Assembly (NCBI GenBank): GCA_030429545.1
Contig: JAUIFF010000017.1
Location: 1-64,000, forward strand
Origin: Polyangia bacterium
Lineage (GTDB): Bacteria > Myxococcota_A > Polyangia > Nannocystales > Nannocystaceae
Length of the DNA: 64,000 nt
Direction of reading: 5' to 3'
Shown in pieces: positions 1 to 7,419 of the stretch; the stretch's first letter is position 1, and each line of letters starts with the position of its first letter. The notes beneath the pieces are model-generated. The model ran no database searches and was not told the origin of the DNA. It worked only from the letters and a program-made list of their open reading frames with translations. Made by a program: the position numbers and the translations under genes.

Positions 1-132
1 GCAGCGGGTGAACAGGCCGACGAGGTAGGCCCGTTCGCCGGCCGCGAGCAGTTGTTCCCGCACCTGCTTCCACGGTCGGTCAAGCCACTGGTCGGGCAGG
101 CAAAACCTCGCCCGCACTATTTGTATGTGCAT
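1..132 (-). pseudogene. Duplicated C-terminal HTH fragment of sigma-54 activator (copy A, partial)
   Basis: Read on the minus strand from an ATG at 130-132, this copy encodes the same Fis-type helix-turn-helix tail as the full gene, starting after a short unrelated leader (MHIQIVRARFCLPDQ). It has no receiver or ATPase domain and continues past the left edge. It is most likely a duplication remnant; a free DNA-binding peptide cannot be excluded. Confidence 0.6.
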
Positions 133-138
133 TGGCCC

Positions 139-375
139 CTACGAGCGGAAGTCTTCCTTGCGCAGGCCGTGTTTGCGCATCTTTTCAAACAACGAACGGG
201 GGGCGGTACCCATGGTTTTGGCGGTGAGACCGATGCGACCGCCGCAGCGGGTGAACAGGCCGACGAGGTAGGCCCGTTCGCCGGCCGCGAGCAGTTGTTC
301 CCGCACCTGCTTCCACGGTCGGTCAAGCCACTGGTCGGGCAGGCAAAACCTCGCCCGCACTATTTGTATGCGCAT
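139..375 (-). pseudogene. Duplicated C-terminal HTH fragment of sigma-54 activator (copy B)
   Basis: This intact 78-codon frame has its own ATG, inside the palindromic junction motif, and the same stop as the parent gene. It encodes only the last ~64 residues of the activator, the Fis-like DNA-binding helix-turn-helix ending KMRKHGLRKEDFRS. A GGGG stretch precedes the ATG, so reinitiation after the parent stop codon at 382 is possible. It would then give a solo HTH peptide able to compete for the parent's DNA sites. With no other evidence of expression I call it a fragment. Confidence 0.55.
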
Positions 376-381
376 TGGCCC

Positions 382-1833
382 CTACGAGCGGAAGTCTTCC
401 TTGCGCAGGCCGTGTTTGCGCATCTTTTCAAACAACGAACGGGGGGCGATACCCATGGTTTTGGCGGTGAGACCGATGCGACCGCCGCAGCGGGTGAGCA
501 GGCCGACGAGGTAGGCCCGTTCGCCGGCCGCGAGCAGTTGTTCCCGCACCTGCTTCCACGGTCGGTCAAGCCACTGGTCGGGCAGGCAAAATTCATCCTC
601 GCCCACACTATTTGTATGTGCATTTTGTAGGATGAGTGGCGCGTTGGAGCAGGCCGCAACCGTCGCCGGCAGCTCGCCGAGGCCAATCCCCGCGTCGCCG
701 CATAGCAACATGGCGCGTTCCAACACGTTGACGAGTTCGCGGACGTTACCGGGCCAGCTGTAGCGTTTGAGGGCGGTGAGCACCTCGGGGTCGATCGGCG
801 GGGCAATCCCACCAAACTGGCGACCGAGGACCTCGGTAAAACTGTCGATCAGGGGTTCGATGTCCTCGGGACGCTCGCGCAGGGGCGGAATCTCGATTTC
901 CACAACCCCGAGCCGGTAGTAGAGATCGCTGCGAAACCGACCGGCTTCGGCCTCCTTGCGAAGGTTGCGGTTGGTCGCGGCGATCACCCGAACATTGACG
1001 ACGACAGAGCGCTCGCTGCCCACGGGCTCGATCATGCGTTGCTGCAACACCCGCAACAACTTTGCTTGTAAATGCAAGGGGACCTCGCCGACCTCGTCGA
1101 GAAACAGGGTCCCCTGGTCGGCGAGTTCAAACCGCCCGCGGCGGGCCCGGGTGGCTCCGGTGAACGACCCCCGCTCGTGTCCAAACAACTCGCTTTCAAA
1201 CAGCTCACTCGGGATCGCCGCGCAGTTGACCGCGACAAATGGCCCGCGCGCCCACGGGCCGGTGTTGTGGATGAGTTGGGCGACGCGCTCCTTGCCCACA
1301 CCGGTTTCCCCGAGCAACAGCACCGGCGAACTCGTCATCGCCACCCGCTCGGCCGTGGTCACGACCCGCCGCATCCCGGGACTTTCGGCCACGAGGTTGC
1401 GCGGATCTTCAAATCGCTGGGGTCCGGCCGCCGCCAACCGCTCGAGTCGAAGCCGTCGGCGACGCTCGATCAAGGTCGATAGCGCGGCGTCGAGAGCCTC
1501 TTCGGTGAGCGCCCGTTCGAGCACGGCAATGCTGCCCGCGGCCAGTAACTCGGCCCGACGCTCGACATCGTCACGTGCACCTACAACCACCAACTCGGGG
1601 CGGTCGGGCAGCCGACCCACCCGCTCGACCAGGGCCGACAGCGAGTCGACCCCCGCGGGCAGGCGGTCGAGCAGGGCCAGGTCGTAGCTTTCGCTGGTGA
1701 GCCTGCGCAGGACCTCTTCGCCAGCCACCGGCGTGACCAACAGGTGGGAGCGCTGGAGGTGCTTGCGTAGCCGGGCGCGCAGTTTGGGCTCAGAGATCAC
1801 CAGGAGCACGCGAATCAACATCGGAGCGGACAT
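382..1833 (-). CDS. Sigma-54-dependent response regulator (NtrC family) with degenerate receiver
   Basis: A 483-residue enhancer-binding protein. Residues ~5-120 have a receiver fold with a candidate phosphoacceptor Asp56 (LALLDRLP), but the usual acidic pair reads ISE and the conserved Lys position reads LERALT, so phosphorylation may be lost or altered. Residues ~145-380 form the AAA+ sigma-54 interaction domain, with Walker A GETGVGKE (~175-182), the loop GSFTGA (~222-227; family norm GAFTGA) and LFLDEVGE as Walker B. The C-terminal ~45 residues are a Fis-type HTH. I chose ATG 1833 because the upstream extension is low-complexity. The gene lies 234 bp downstream of an ECF sigma gene on the same strand, and its 3' end is duplicated in tandem. 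Confidence 0.92.
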   Translation of the reverse strand: MSAPMLIRVLLVISEPKLRARLRKHLQRSHLLVTPVAGEEVLRRLTSESYDLALLDRLPAGVDSLSALVERVGRLPDRPELVVVGARDDVERRAELLAAGSIAVLERALTEEALDAALSTLIERRRRLRLERLAAAGPQRFEDPRNLVAESPGMRRVVTTAERVAMTSSPVLLLGETGVGKERVAQLIHNTGPWARGPFVAVNCAAIPSELFESELFGHERGSFTGATRARRGRFELADQGTLFLDEVGEVPLHLQAKLLRVLQQRMIEPVGSERSVVVNVRVIAATNRNLRKEAEAGRFRSDLYYRLGVVEIEIPPLRERPEDIEPLIDSFTEVLGRQFGGIAPPIDPEVLTALKRYSWPGNVRELVNVLERAMLLCGDAGIGLGELPATVAACSNAPLILQNAHTNSVGEDEFCLPDQWLDRPWKQVREQLLAAGERAYLVGLLTRCGGRIGLTAKTMGIAPRSLFEKMRKHGLRKEDFRS

Positions 1834-2067
1834 GGTGCGACTGGCCCCGAGGGTACCCCAGTGTTCGCCGCGACGGAGGGTTTGCAACCCGACTTTGGCA
1901 ACGTGAATTGTCCGACGACGCGGAGAACTACAATCCATAAGGCCTCTCGAACGAAACAGGAGAAAACTGCAGGTTGTCGGTTTCGCGGCCGACCAGAAGC
2001 TCGGCGCCCCGGATCACCGCGGCCCACGCGATCACTGGCGACCGCGTGGCACCATCACCACTTGCCG

Positions 2068-2676
2068 TCAGATCTGGGCAAAGCTTGTGCGCACAAACCG
2101 GCGTGCGCGGTGGAGCCGAGATTTGACCGCCGAAACCGTCAACCCGAGCTCTTCGGCAACTTCGGGGGCGGTGCACTCCTCGATGTCTCGCAGGACCAAA
2201 ACCTGACGATCGAGGGGCGACAGTTTGCCGACGACATCCTCAAACTGGGCCTGAAGACGTTCGGTGATCACCTGTCGCTCGGGAGACTCGGTCTCGCACA
2301 CGGTCCGCTGGGGAACTTCGTCGAGCGGACGTTCGACCTGGGGCCGGGCTTTGCGACGCCGCCGCAGACGGCTGGCCTGGCTGCGGACCACCAAAAATGC
2401 CCAGGTTAAGAAGGATGCATCCCCGCGAAATCCGTGGAGCCCGCGCATGATCCCGAGGCAGGTCTCCTGGAGGAGATCGGCCGCATCTTCGGGGCGATCG
2501 CAGTGGCGCTCGCACATCCGCAACAGGCGCTTGCGATGCCTCCGCAAAAGTTGATCAAGTGCCCGATGATCGCCCGCCTGGGCGGCGGCGACCAGGGTTT
2601 CATCGTCTACGAGTCGCTGGCGCGCGCCGACAGTGTGGGTCGGTTGACGGGAGCTTGGGACGGAGCAGTAGGGCAT
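2068..2676 (-). CDS. ECF-type RNA polymerase sigma factor
   Basis: A 202-residue sigma-70-family factor. Sigma-2 spans residues ~25-95 (DAADLLQETCLGIMRGLHGF is the core-binding helix region), followed by a basic linker (RLRRRRKAR). Sigma-4 spans ~140-195 (LSPLDRQVLVLRDIEE, then an HTH with LTVSAVKSRLHRARRF). Length and two-domain layout fit the ECF group. ATG 2676 is preceded by GGGGAAGAG; a longer frame exists upstream but would run through an inverted-repeat region and overlap the divergent lipoprotein gene. No anti-sigma gene is adjacent. The sigma-54 activator follows on the same strand, so the two may be co-transcribed. Confidence 0.88.
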   Translation of the reverse strand: MPYCSVPSSRQPTHTVGARQRLVDDETLVAAAQAGDHRALDQLLRRHRKRLLRMCERHCDRPEDAADLLQETCLGIMRGLHGFRGDASFLTWAFLVVRSQASRLRRRRKARPQVERPLDEVPQRTVCETESPERQVITERLQAQFEDVVGKLSPLDRQVLVLRDIEECTAPEVAEELGLTVSAVKSRLHRARRFVRTSFAQI

Positions 2677-2755
2677 CGCTCTTCCCCAGAGCAACTGCTG
2701 TGCCGGAAACAATCCGGAGTGATTTCCACTCCCATGGGTCCCGTCGGATCCCATA

Positions 2756-2774
2756 CCTCCGACTCCATCGGAGG
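2756..2774. promoter_or_regulatory. Inverted repeat in the divergent leader region
   Basis: CCTCCGA and TCGGAGG (7-bp arms, 5-nt loop) sit in the 231-bp gap between the divergent ECF sigma gene and the lipoprotein gene. A further CCTCCGA follows at 2780 and two T-runs at about 2811 and 2856. It could be an operator or an attenuator of the sigma gene leader. Confidence 0.4.
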
Positions 2775-2907
2775 CAAAACCTCCGAGAGATCGGACCAGA
2801 AAACTCCGATTTTTTGTTTCGGACCCGGACTTGAGGAAGGAGGTTGGGACACCGATTTTTTTTGATCCGGGCGCACCCTTTTGCTGCGGCCGGTACTCCA
2901 AGTCGAC

Positions 2908-3246
2908 ATGATGCACCCACGCCATTGCCTGTACTTGGGCCTGCTGCTCAGTGCCTGTGGCACGACTGCGCCCCCCTCGGGGCAGACCCAACGCGTCGCC
3001 CCCCCGCCCGAGGCCCGGTCGCAAGCCATGCCGGAGGCAGCCCCAGAGGCTCCGGAACAACAACCTGGAGCCTTCGACGAGGACGTCCTAGACGTTATCG
3101 ACGCCAACCAAAACGATGAAGCCGTCGACCCCGGTCCCGGTGAAATGCTCGACGATCGCATGATCGAAGACGAAGACGAGGCGGTTATCGACCAAGCCGA
3201 CGAACCGCCACAGGACGAAGCCCTCGTCGAGGACGACGAAGAGTAA
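2908..3246 (+). CDS. Small acidic lipoprotein
   Basis: A 112-residue protein with a short signal peptide and lipobox (YLGLLLSAC, Cys ~17). A Pro/Glu/Ala-rich segment follows, then a very acidic tail ending VEDDEE. There is no recognisable domain. ATG 2908 (ATGATG) is used because it puts the lipobox at the usual distance. It is transcribed away from the ECF sigma gene and ends just before an intrinsic terminator. The function is unknown; such acidic lipoproteins may bind metal or the cell envelope, but nothing here proves it. Confidence 0.7.
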   Translation: MMHPRHCLYLGLLLSACGTTAPPSGQTQRVAPPPEARSQAMPEAAPEAPEQQPGAFDEDVLDVIDANQNDEAVDPGPGEMLDDRMIEDEDEAVIDQADEPPQDEALVEDDEE

Positions 3247-3269
3247 ACTCCCAGCCAACACAACTAGCC

Positions 3270-3300
3270 AAATGCCCCCGTAGATCGGGGGCATTTGTTT
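3270..3300 (+). terminator. Intrinsic terminator after the lipoprotein gene
   Basis: AAATGCCCCCG and CGGGGGCATTT form an 11-bp stem with a 5-nt loop, followed by GTTT. It separates the lipoprotein gene from the ATP-grasp gene. Confidence 0.85.
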
Positions 3301-3319
3301 CCGAGACGAGCCCATCGCC

Positions 3320-4816
3320 ATGTCCCAGCTCCAAGCCCCCGAAGCCACCGAACTCGCCGCCGCCCCCACGCACAAACGCGGTCGTTGCGAAGTTGTCCTT
3401 CCCGGTAACTTTGAGCCCGAGCGGCATTTTTACCCGCGAGCGCTCAACGCCCAGATCCATCCGATGGTCGCCGCTTTGATGAACCTCGACAACGAGCGCA
3501 TCGTCAGCCGCTACTGTCACCTCCACCCGCAGGTTGTCCCCGACGCCCTGCGCGAACAACTGGCCTACCGGCCACGGTTTTTCGCCTGGGGTGGCTCCGA
3601 CCTATTTAACGTGACGACCGCCGACGGCGTCCGCCAAATGGTCGTGATCGAGACAAACTCGTGCCCCTCGGGACAAAAGTCGATGCCGCTGTTGCGCGAC
3701 GACCAGGAGCAGGGCGGCTACCACCAACTTATTGCAAATACATTTAAACCGCGCCTGCTCGCGCGCCGCCGCCTGCCGTCCGGTGGCCTGGCGGTGATCT
3801 ACGACAAAAACCCGATGGAAGCCTCGGGCTACGCCGCGGCCATGGCCGACGAGTTTCAAGAGCCGGTGCTGCTCGCCGAGTTCTACGAAAACGACCCGGA
3901 CCCACCGGTGCGATTTGACGAGAACCGGGTGATGGAGGTGCGCACACCTGAGGGCGAGTGGAAGCCGATCCGCGGGGCGTTTCGCTATGTCACCCAGCGC
4001 CCGTGGTCGCGGATTCCGGTGTTGAGCAAAACCATGATCCTCAACCCGATCCTCGCCTGCCTGACCGGGGGTCGCAACAAGATGGTCGCGGCCAAGGCCT
4101 ACGAGTTGTTCAACTCGGCGAGCCAGGAAACGGGCCTACACATCCGGATTCCAGAAACCATCCGCGACGTCAGCAAGGCCGAAATCCCGCTGTGGGTCGA
4201 GTCGTTGGGGGGCCACGCCGTGGTCAAGATCCCCTACTCCAATGCCGGGCAAGGTGTATTTACAATCACCAACCGGGCGGAGCTCGACAGGTTTATGGAG
4301 GCCGACCACCGTTACGAGCAATTTGTGATTCAGAGCCTGATTGGCAACTACCACTGGAGCTCGCGCAGCCGCGGTGGCCGGTTTTACCACGTCGGCACCA
4401 TCCCCGATAAACGCCGACGGATCTTTGCCGCCGACGTCCGCTGTATGGTTTCGTGGACGCCCCAAGGGTTTCGCCCGCTGGCGCTGTACGCCCGCCGTGC
4501 CCGCAAACCCCTGACCGAACAACTCGACCCCGGCGCGAGCTCGTGGGGGATGTTGGGCACCAACCTCTCGGTCAAACGCGAAGATGGCTCTTGGGACACT
4601 GAGCAGGGCCGCCTGTTGCTGATGGACCGCAAGGACCTCGGCAAACTCGGACTCGCCCTCGACGACCTGATCGAGGCGTTCATCCAAAGCGTACTGAGTG
4701 TATGTGCAATCGATCGCCTGGCCCAGAGCCTGGTGACGCAAAAAGGCAAGTTTCGCGCGCGCCTGTTTCGCTCGCTCAACGAGGATCCGGCCCTGTTGTC
4801 GGAGATCCTCCAATGA
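3320..4816 (+). CDS. ATP-grasp-type ligase-like protein
   Basis: A 498-residue cytosolic protein. The region around residues 290-320 (GHAVVKIPYSNAGQGVF) resembles the ATP-grasp nucleotide-binding loop. The acidic clusters near the C terminus (LLLMDRKDLG) could hold Mg2+. Upstream, VIETNSCPSGQKSMPLL resembles a substrate-binding segment seen in some ATP-grasp amide ligases. The substrate is not evident. The stop overlaps the start of the next gene by 4 bp (ATGA), and that gene encodes an amide-bond hydrolase-like protein, so the pair may make and cleave an N-acyl amino acid or small peptide. The general class is likely; the reaction is unknown. Confidence 0.65.
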   Translation: MSQLQAPEATELAAAPTHKRGRCEVVLPGNFEPERHFYPRALNAQIHPMVAALMNLDNERIVSRYCHLHPQVVPDALREQLAYRPRFFAWGGSDLFNVTTADGVRQMVVIETNSCPSGQKSMPLLRDDQEQGGYHQLIANTFKPRLLARRRLPSGGLAVIYDKNPMEASGYAAAMADEFQEPVLLAEFYENDPDPPVRFDENRVMEVRTPEGEWKPIRGAFRYVTQRPWSRIPVLSKTMILNPILACLTGGRNKMVAAKAYELFNSASQETGLHIRIPETIRDVSKAEIPLWVESLGGHAVVKIPYSNAGQGVFTITNRAELDRFMEADHRYEQFVIQSLIGNYHWSSRSRGGRFYHVGTIPDKRRRIFAADVRCMVSWTPQGFRPLALYARRARKPLTEQLDPGASSWGMLGTNLSVKREDGSWDTEQGRLLLMDRKDLGKLGLALDDLIEAFIQSVLSVCAIDRLAQSLVTQKGKFRARLFRSLNEDPALLSEILQ

Positions 4817-5814
4817 CCGCAGTGCGCACGGTCGACCGTATCGAGCTCGACAACCTCGCCCTAGGCGAGGTTCATCGCCTGCGCGTGCGGCTGATCGACA
4901 ACGGGCTCGGGGACGACTACTGCGTGCCCGCGCTCGTCGCCCAGGGGCGCTACCCGGGGCCCGTTTTGGGGGTCACGGCGGCGGTCCACGGCAACGAACT
5001 CAACGGCATCCCGATTATCCAGCGGCTGATGGCCGACATCGCAGTCGACGAACTGTGCGGCTCCGTGGTTGCTGTGCCGGTTGTCAACATCCCCGGCTAC
5101 CTCGAAAATCGCCGGGAACTCGCCCCGGGGTTTGACCTCAACCGTCTGATGCCGGGCAAGCCCGATGGCACCGCGGGACAGGTGTATGCACACCGATTTG
5201 TGCGGCGGGTGATCGCACCCATGCACTACCTGATCGACCTGCATACCGCGAGCTTTGGTCGGGTCAACTCGCTGTATGTCCGCGCGGACATGCGATCGCC
5301 GGCGACGGCTGAAATGGCACGCCTGCAGGGCCCGCAGATTATCGTGCACAACGAGGGCGCCGACGGGACCCTGCGGTCAGCCGCCGCCGATCTCGGGATC
5401 CAGGCGATTACCGTCGAAGTTGGTGATCCACAGCGGTTTCAACGCGATTTGATTCGGTCGTCGCTGCGCGGCATCTACAATGTCCTCGGCCACCTGCGGA
5501 TGTTGCCGATGTCGTCCGATCCCCCACGTGGCAAGGCTGTGCTGTGCCAACGATCCTATTGGATATACACCGATCACGGAGGCGTGCTCGAGGTGTTCCC
5601 GGCCCTGACCGAACGCGTGCAGGCCGGCCAGCGGATCGCCCGGGTCACCAATATTTTTGGCGATGTTGTCCGCGAGTACACCGCGAGCTGTGACGGGGTC
5701 GTGGTCGGCAAGAGCACCAACCCGGTCGCCCAGGCAGGCGCCCGCATCCTGCACCTGGGAATCGAGGCCACCGGAGAGGTTTTACCCCCGCGCCAGGGCG
5801 ATCCGTTTTTGTAG
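4813..5814 (+). CDS. Succinylglutamate desuccinylase / aspartoacylase family protein
   Basis: A 333-residue zinc carboxypeptidase-fold (M14-like) deacylase. The zinc motif HxxE is in VHGNELNG (~residue 55), the third-ligand region is DLHTASFGR (~140), and the catalytic Glu is probably in ITVEVGDP (~205). The C-terminal ~90 residues form the beta-domain typical of the AstE/AspA family. ATG 4813 overlaps the upstream stop by 4 bp, so translation is coupled to the ATP-grasp gene. Related enzymes cleave N-acyl amino acids; a modified peptide or amino acid made by the upstream gene is the likely substrate. Confidence 0.82.
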   Translation: MTAVRTVDRIELDNLALGEVHRLRVRLIDNGLGDDYCVPALVAQGRYPGPVLGVTAAVHGNELNGIPIIQRLMADIAVDELCGSVVAVPVVNIPGYLENRRELAPGFDLNRLMPGKPDGTAGQVYAHRFVRRVIAPMHYLIDLHTASFGRVNSLYVRADMRSPATAEMARLQGPQIIVHNEGADGTLRSAAADLGIQAITVEVGDPQRFQRDLIRSSLRGIYNVLGHLRMLPMSSDPPRGKAVLCQRSYWIYTDHGGVLEVFPALTERVQAGQRIARVTNIFGDVVREYTASCDGVVVGKSTNPVAQAGARILHLGIEATGEVLPPRQGDPFL

Positions 5815-5861
5815 CTTTTTTATCGCTAGGGAACCGCCGCGAACGTTGCGGATACAAAAAT

Positions 5862-5891
5862 CGAGCCACCGGGCATCGACCCGATGGCTCG
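5862..5891. terminator. Bidirectional terminator-like hairpin
   Basis: CGAGCCA-C-CGGG pairs with CCCG-A-TGGCTCG around a 6-nt loop. A5 lies to the left and GGGTTTTT to the right, so it can serve both converging genes. Confidence 0.75.
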
Positions 5892-5917
5892 CATACATGG
5901 GTTTTTGGGGTGGATAA

Positions 5918-6292
5918 TCAGGCGACAGCGCCGACCCGCGGCCGGCGGATCCAACGTCCTCGCAACCATCGCACAAGGTCGCGGGTGACATATTCGGCGA
6001 CCCGCAAAAACTCGCGCTCAGCGTCGATCTCGGCGATCAAAAACTCATCTTCGAAGTCGTCGAGGAGGGTGAGCACCCGATCGACACTGGCGACCCCAGG
6101 CTTGCGAGCGCGCCCGTCGGTGCTCGTGACAAAGTCGATACCGGTGATCCCCTGGTTGCTGAGATACTCGTCGACAAGTTCGAGTACATCCTCGTAGTTG
6201 CGTCGCGACCTTCGGTTGAGCGAGTCGGCGCGACCCTTAAAGAACGCAGCAAGTGCATCGGTGACCGTCAGTTCGGTGTATTCCCGGCTCAT
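5918..6292 (-). CDS. Hypothetical protein, helical N-terminal segment
   Basis: A 124-residue protein with no domain I can name. Residues 8-45 (TVTDALAAFFKGRADSLNRR onwards) look like the helical core-binding segment of tyrosine recombinases, but there is no catalytic domain and the similarity may be chance. The C terminus is basic (WLRGRWIRRPR). ATG 6292 opens the frame. It converges with the deacylase gene and is divergent from the PAS-LuxR gene across an A+T-rich gap. Confidence 0.6.
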   Translation of the reverse strand: MSREYTELTVTDALAAFFKGRADSLNRRSRRNYEDVLELVDEYLSNQGITGIDFVTSTDGRARKPGVASVDRVLTLLDDFEDEFLIAEIDAEREFLRVAEYVTRDLVRWLRGRWIRRPRVGAVA

Positions 6293-6761
6293 GAGTGCCT
6301 CCAGTTGGCCGTCGGCGGCCTGTCAAGTCTCCGTTTTGTTCGAGGTGCGAAGGCCGAAGATGGGTGCACAGGAATTTCGATTTTTTCGATCGATGCGCGG
6401 ATATCACGCACCACGCTAAAACACGCCTAAGTGCCAGATTTGCCCAGAAAGTTCGTACGATGAACAACACCTATAAAAAGAATGTTATTTTTGTTTCTTT
6501 TAGATCTCAATAAAAACATCTCTAAATGCGGAATAACGATGTTTAAGTGGTTCTAAATTTATTTCGATTTTTCTTTGATCGACTACCCTCATTTTCTCAC
6601 TACCTCAATGCGGACGGGTGGGGTCCCTGTATTAATCCCGCGCGTCCAAATCAAACCAAGAAAGCTCGAACGGGACCGACATCCCGCGTTCAATTCCGAC
6701 CCTTTTGGCGCGGTGACCCAATCGAGCTGGCGAACACGACGACTTGAACCCGAGGAAACCC
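6293..6761. promoter_or_regulatory. A+T-rich divergent intergenic region
   Basis: This 469-bp noncoding gap contains a markedly A+T-rich stretch at about 6460-6610, with T-runs and a spaced inverted repeat (AACATC and GATGTT, about 6510-6540). I see no gene in it. It probably holds the promoter of the PAS-LuxR regulator and perhaps of the leftward hypothetical gene. Confidence 0.5.
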
Positions 6762-7337
6762 ATGACGGACTCCATTGAACCTCAACTTGCATCCCATCCC
6801 ACCAGCACCTGGAACGCGGCACCGCCGCTCATGTCGACCCCACCCCGGATCGAACCGGTTGCCCCGGAAAAACCCGTGGCACCGGCCAAGGCCAAGACAA
6901 TTACTCCGGCCCTGACCGAGCTTGTCTACGGCTACCGCAATCCGGCCTTCATGACGGACACCGCCGGCAACATTGTGTGCATGAACGCCGCGGCCGGCCG
7001 CCTGCTCGACAAGGTCAACGGCACCGACTCGACCCCGATCGTGTTGGACAAATGGGAACGCAAGGCTGAGCTGCGAGCCGACGGCAAAACCTTCTACCTG
7101 ATCATCCCCGAGACCGCCGAAGACCAACCGGCGCGTCCCGAGACACCCCTGCCCCCGCGGTTGGCAAAAATCGCCCGGCTCGTGGTTTCAGGTTGTACCG
7201 ACAAGCAAATCGCCAGCCGCACTGGGCTGTCGTTTAGCACCGTGCGTACCTACGTGCGCCAGATCTACCGCCGCGTCGGCGTCCATAGCCGCGTCGAGCT
7301 CGTTCACGCCACCTCCCGTGGCCTAATGGCCGACTAG
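6762..7337 (+). CDS. PAS-like / LuxR-type HTH transcriptional regulator
   Basis: A 191-residue regulator. After a Pro-rich leader, residues ~45-110 look like a single PAS fold (GYRNPAFMTDTAGNIVCMNA). Residues ~125-188 are a LuxR/GerE HTH (IARLVVSGCTDKQIASRTGL, then STVRTYVRQIYRRVGVHSR). There is no receiver domain, so it is probably a one-component sensor of a small ligand or redox state. ATG 6762 follows GAGG at a good distance, whereas a TTG 18 bp upstream lacks a site. The gene is monocistronic and ends at a terminator. Confidence 0.85.
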   Translation: MTDSIEPQLASHPTSTWNAAPPLMSTPPRIEPVAPEKPVAPAKAKTITPALTELVYGYRNPAFMTDTAGNIVCMNAAAGRLLDKVNGTDSTPIVLDKWERKAELRADGKTFYLIIPETAEDQPARPETPLPPRLAKIARLVVSGCTDKQIASRTGLSFSTVRTYVRQIYRRVGVHSRVELVHATSRGLMAD

Positions 7338-7360
7338 CGTTCACTCATTGCCTCCCAGTC

Positions 7361-7395
7361 CAATCGGCCCTTCATGTGAAGGGTCGATTGTTTTT
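7361..7395. terminator. Intrinsic terminator between converging genes
   Basis: AATCGGCCCTTCA and TGAAGGGTCGATT form a stem of about 13 bp with one mismatch and a tiny loop, followed by GTTTTT. It ends the LuxR-type gene and may also serve murB on the other strand. Confidence 0.85.
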
Positions 7396-7419
7396 GTATC
7401 AGCAAATAGTGGTGGCGGG

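Larger units (their letters stand above)
1..610. repeat. Tandem 243-bp repeat, three copies (first truncated by window edge)
   Basis: The segment carrying the 3' end of the sigma-54 activator gene is repeated at a 243-bp period. The stop codon of each copy (CTA on the + strand) lies at 139-141 and 382-384, and the first copy runs off the left edge. Copies differ at only a few bases, for example 206 versus 445-449 and 247 versus 494, so the duplication is recent or kept homogeneous. The junctions coincide with the palindromic motif at 122-131, a one-mismatch version at 365-374, and 613-622. The similarity ends near 588-610, inside the full-length gene. Confidence 0.9.

Noticed and set aside
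956..1687. Plus-strand Arg/Ser-rich frame opposite the sigma-54 activator
   Set aside because: Typical antisense frame in G+C-rich DNA; the minus strand holds clear AAA+ motifs.
5918..6292. Phage-integrase-like N-terminal domain
   Set aside because: Only a weak helical resemblance over ~40 residues and no catalytic domain; left as hypothetical.
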